Assembly (NCBI RefSeq): GCF_031755915.1
Contig: NC_083383.1
Coordinates: 32,715,501-32,779,500 of the forward strand
DNA: 64,000 nt
From: Ziziphus jujuba
Taxonomy: Eukaryota > Streptophyta > Magnoliopsida > Rosales > Rhamnaceae
Direction of reading: 5' to 3'
In this document: positions 61,501 to 64,000 of the stretch, in pieces
Numbering within the stretch: position 1 is the stretch's first letter
Layout: each line of letters opens with the position of its first letter
Notes under the pieces: model-generated
Told to the model about the DNA's origin: nothing
The model's input: only the letters and a program-made list of their open reading frames with translations
The model's database searches: none
Made by a program: the position numbers and the translations under genes

Positions 61501-63544
61501 CTTGTTGATTTCTTTGACATGTCACTTTCTGGGGATATATTATTCTAACATAGCGAAAGCTTGTTTCAGGTATAAATTGCATTTATCCTAGTGACTTAGT
61601 TCCATTTACAAGAAGACCACTTTTTTTAGTTATTGACAGTGACAGTAGTGAAGCATTTGAGGCAAGTATATCAATTCTCCCTGTTCTTAGCCACCCATGG
61701 CAATTTTTGAATGTGTGGATGATATATATATTGTGTTGTAAGACCTTTTAAGAAATTATTCAATAATTTATACATGGGAAACCACTGGTATGGTATCTCG
61801 ATGTGCCATTAATGTTCATACTATGTTTAATTCTTAAAGCCTTGGTAGAAGAATTTTAGAAGAATTTGTTGACCGTATAAGGTTGCTCTGGATTTAACTG
61901 TGAGCAGGCCATAAATGGAGCAGAGAAAGGAGAGACAGCTGCAATGCTTCTATCTCCAAGTACTTCATATTGTAGTACTACTTCTGATTCCTCCCATCAC
62001 CAAAGTGGAAGTCTTTTCACCATTTTTTTAACTGCTCCGTTGCAGGCTTTCTGTCTGTTGCTTGGTATTTCGGGCTCTGATGTTGAAATGGTACGTACTG
62101 TAAACCCTTCTCTCTCGTCAGGCTTAGCATATACTGGTATTTTCTTCTTTATCAGAATATTTGAAGAAGTAAACTGCATCAGGATAAATATACTAAGGCT
62201 GAGAAGCTGCTTTCCTTATCATTAAATGATTGGGGGTTAACTTTGGTAACATCAGAGACTCTTGATCCAGTTTGGGCACAGATTTTTGGTGATCCATTTC
62301 TAAGGAGAATTCTTTTGAGGTACCATTTTCTTTGGTACTCTTTTTCTGTTGTTTTGGCTCCATTCTTTTTTAGTCCGTGTCATGCATATGAGTTTTATTT
62401 TTTGCTTGATGAATAATACACACTTGGGTTTACTTCCTAATGGTTCTTGCTATTGGCATTTTATGGTAATTAACAAGGTATCAAAGTTTTGGTTGTCTGT
62501 TTGTTCTGTGTTAGATTCCTAGTGTGCAGCAATTCCTAGTTCTTCTAGTTTGTTGTCTGCAAGTGTAAGGCCACATTTGTTTGTAGATATTGAAGGGTCT
62601 GGACATGAGGAGAGCATTGGCGCATTGGTGTTATCTTGATACGCGTCATTAAGTTCATTTCCTAACAACAATAAGCCACTTTAAGAGAAGGTGTTTAATG
62701 GTCGGCATTAAGAAAAAGGACAAATTACATGAACCTTCTCTTTATTTCTGCCAGTTTTGTATATATACCTTTATTTTTCCATAAATTAGAAAGGATTACT
62801 CACATTGTGGTTGCCTTTTCTTTAAGCACTGCTTTAAAATTTTCAAAATGTAAATTCAATATATGGAACAAATGATAGTGTAACAACAAAAAAATATTCA
62901 AAGGGAGGTCTCTATAATTATTAGAAATACAGAAAAAATTCTATGCAACATTCAATATAGAGGGAGATATTTCTATAATTTACCCATAAAGGTGATATTC
63001 TGTTTGAGATCTTTAGTTTTCTTTTGATCGACAGATACTTTTCATCATCTTAAGAAGTTGTAACCGTTTCATTTGAATAAAGAAGTGTCTTATAAACAAG
63101 GATGTCAAAACAGTGATGCAAATGGGCATTTGGATATATGGTCATGCTAAAGATAATATCAATATCCCATGCCAGCTATTATTGTGGGGTTAGACATTGC
63201 AGGAGTGCCTATTTGACTTCTATCTCTAATTTTAGTTTCATCGCTGCTTTGCAACTTCATAGAATAACTCTTATCAGCTTGACACTCTTTGCTTAAGCTC
63301 TTGCAATTAATTTATAATTGTTTGTTTATTATCTTTCTTTTTTCTTTCTTTTTCTGTGTACAGGTTCGTATTTTGTCTGACAGTTTTTACACTTTATGCG
63401 CCAACCTTCAATAAGAAGGAATTCGTTCCCAAGTGCCTGCCAGGTCTTCCAGTGTCTGTCCTGCCAACAAATGCCAAATGTCAAAATTTAGTTCGGCAGA
63501 TTGCCGATATCTTCGGTGCTAGCAGCAGTTTTATATTTTCTTAA
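58576..63544 (+). CDS. SCAI/UPF0682 (DUF3550) family protein
   Basis: Eight exons join to 585 residues: 58576-58694, 58809-59634, 60662-60728, 60818-60985, 61570-61661, 61908-62090, 62198-62319, 63364-63544. The N-terminal core (VYWSLVHKADKKFSKIR, VYTQVWKFQQENRQKLVE, LKRWEIGEIASRIAQLYFGQ, FYDAIFTREYFKDGG) is typical of the SCAI family. VVATICEELPHDGVLLIYLS, TSETLDPVWAQIFGDPFLRR and FVFCLTVFTLYAP also fit it. Human SCAI is a nuclear cofactor that represses MRTF/SRF transcription and acts in DNA repair. The plant role is not established. An in-frame ATG at 58444 would add 44 residues of low-complexity sequence. I prefer 58576 for its A at -3 and its distance to the conserved core. The intron 61662-61907 has a GC donor. 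At3g03570 is the expected relative. Confidence 0.9.
62717..62985. mobile_element. Possible MITE in the last SCAI intron (dispersed repeat, copy 2)
   Basis: The left end (ggacaaattacatgaacctt) and the reverse complement of the right end (gggtaaattatagaaatatc) are imperfect inverted repeats of about 24 bases. The first 120 bases resemble the intronic segment at 49695-49815. It has no coding capacity. I found no convincing target duplication, so ends are approximate. Confidence 0.45.
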
Positions 63545-64000
63545 GGACATGAACTTGATGAAAATAGACATGGTGACACAGACTCAATGTCATTATCATG
63601 AAGCATGAGAGGGGCAACGCAAATTAGATATCACCAACTCATATAGTCTGAACTGAACTCACAGTCACTGTGTTATATCTCAGTTCACGTGGATGGGATT
63701 TGTGCATCAAGATACTCTTAAAAGAACATTGCAGTTTGTGAATTTAGTTACGTTTTGTGGTGAAATGATATTATTTTTTAGTCTTTCAACATGAGGGGGG
63801 GAAAAAGTCAAAATGGAGATGTAATGCATTAACTTGTAGCATGGATATATTACGCTTATATTTGTACAGGAGGAGAGGAAATTAATGCTTATTTAAATGA
63901 ATGGATTGGAGGGTTAACTTTCATGTGTTCCTGTTTTGTTTGTAGCAATATTTTCAGCAAGTTTACACATTTGTATTCATGTGGAAGAAAACTTCATTTT
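63545..64000 (+). other. SCAI 3' untranslated region
   Basis: Non-coding sequence after the SCAI-family stop codon. No canonical AATAAA is obvious, and near-forms such as tttaaatgaatg near 63893 could serve. Nothing else is visible before the window ends. Confidence 0.4.

Noticed and set aside
1..64000. CRISPR array, operon, prophage or retroviral content
   Set aside because: No spaced identical repeats, polycistronic layout, long terminal repeats, reverse transcriptase or integrase motifs were found. All supported genes are split or single plant nuclear genes.

Overview
The window is nuclear DNA from a flowering plant, most likely a eudicot. The evidence is GT-AG split genes, AT-rich introns and spacers full of (TA)n arrays, MITE-like elements, and plant-specific families (NPF transporter, NPH3/BTB protein, ATL RING-H2 ligase, non-specific phospholipase C). 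I cannot name the species from the sequence. No bacterial, viral or organellar signature was seen.

Ten protein genes can be modelled. From left to right they are: an NPF7.3/NRT1.5-like transporter (+, 8198-12039, 5 coding exons); a BTB-NPH3 protein (-, 13262-15203, 3 exons); a small LYR-motif protein (+, 16990-17262); a small two-pass membrane protein (-, 19947-20510); a VMA21-like V-ATPase assembly factor (+, 22692-23897, 2 exons); an AASDH/AAE19-type adenylation-carrier-propeller protein (-, 24643-33288, 16 exons); an NPC4-like phospholipase C (-, 35249-38158, 3 exons); an ATL51/52-like RING-H2 ligase (-, 44572-45666); a coiled-coil protein with an AIR9-like A9 module (-, 48114-55908, 19 exons); and a SCAI/UPF0682 protein (+, 58576-63544, 8 exons). 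I joined the exons by hand. In every multi-exon model the phases add up to an uninterrupted frame.

The first 8 kb hold no intact gene. They contain a decayed PPR gene split by a 661-bp hAT-type MITE with a perfect 8-bp target duplication, plus a second probable MITE. A degraded copy of the two-pass membrane protein gene lies at 12391-12546, in the NPF-NPH3 interval. The spacers at 38.2-44.6 kb, 45.7-48.1 kb and 55.9-58.4 kb are AT-rich and contain repeats only.

The genes do not form one pathway. The order NPH3 - NPC - ATL - coiled-coil/A9 - SCAI matches, as I recall it, Arabidopsis At3g03510 to At3g03570, so this is probably an old conserved block with other genes between. I found no undescribed multi-gene system. 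The most useful oddities are the MITE-split PPR relic, an in-frame duplication next to the AASDH ATP-binding motif, the coiled-coil/A9 protein, complementary simple repeats flanking an NPF exon, a G-quadruplex motif at an NPC splice site, and a GC-AG intron in the SCAI gene.
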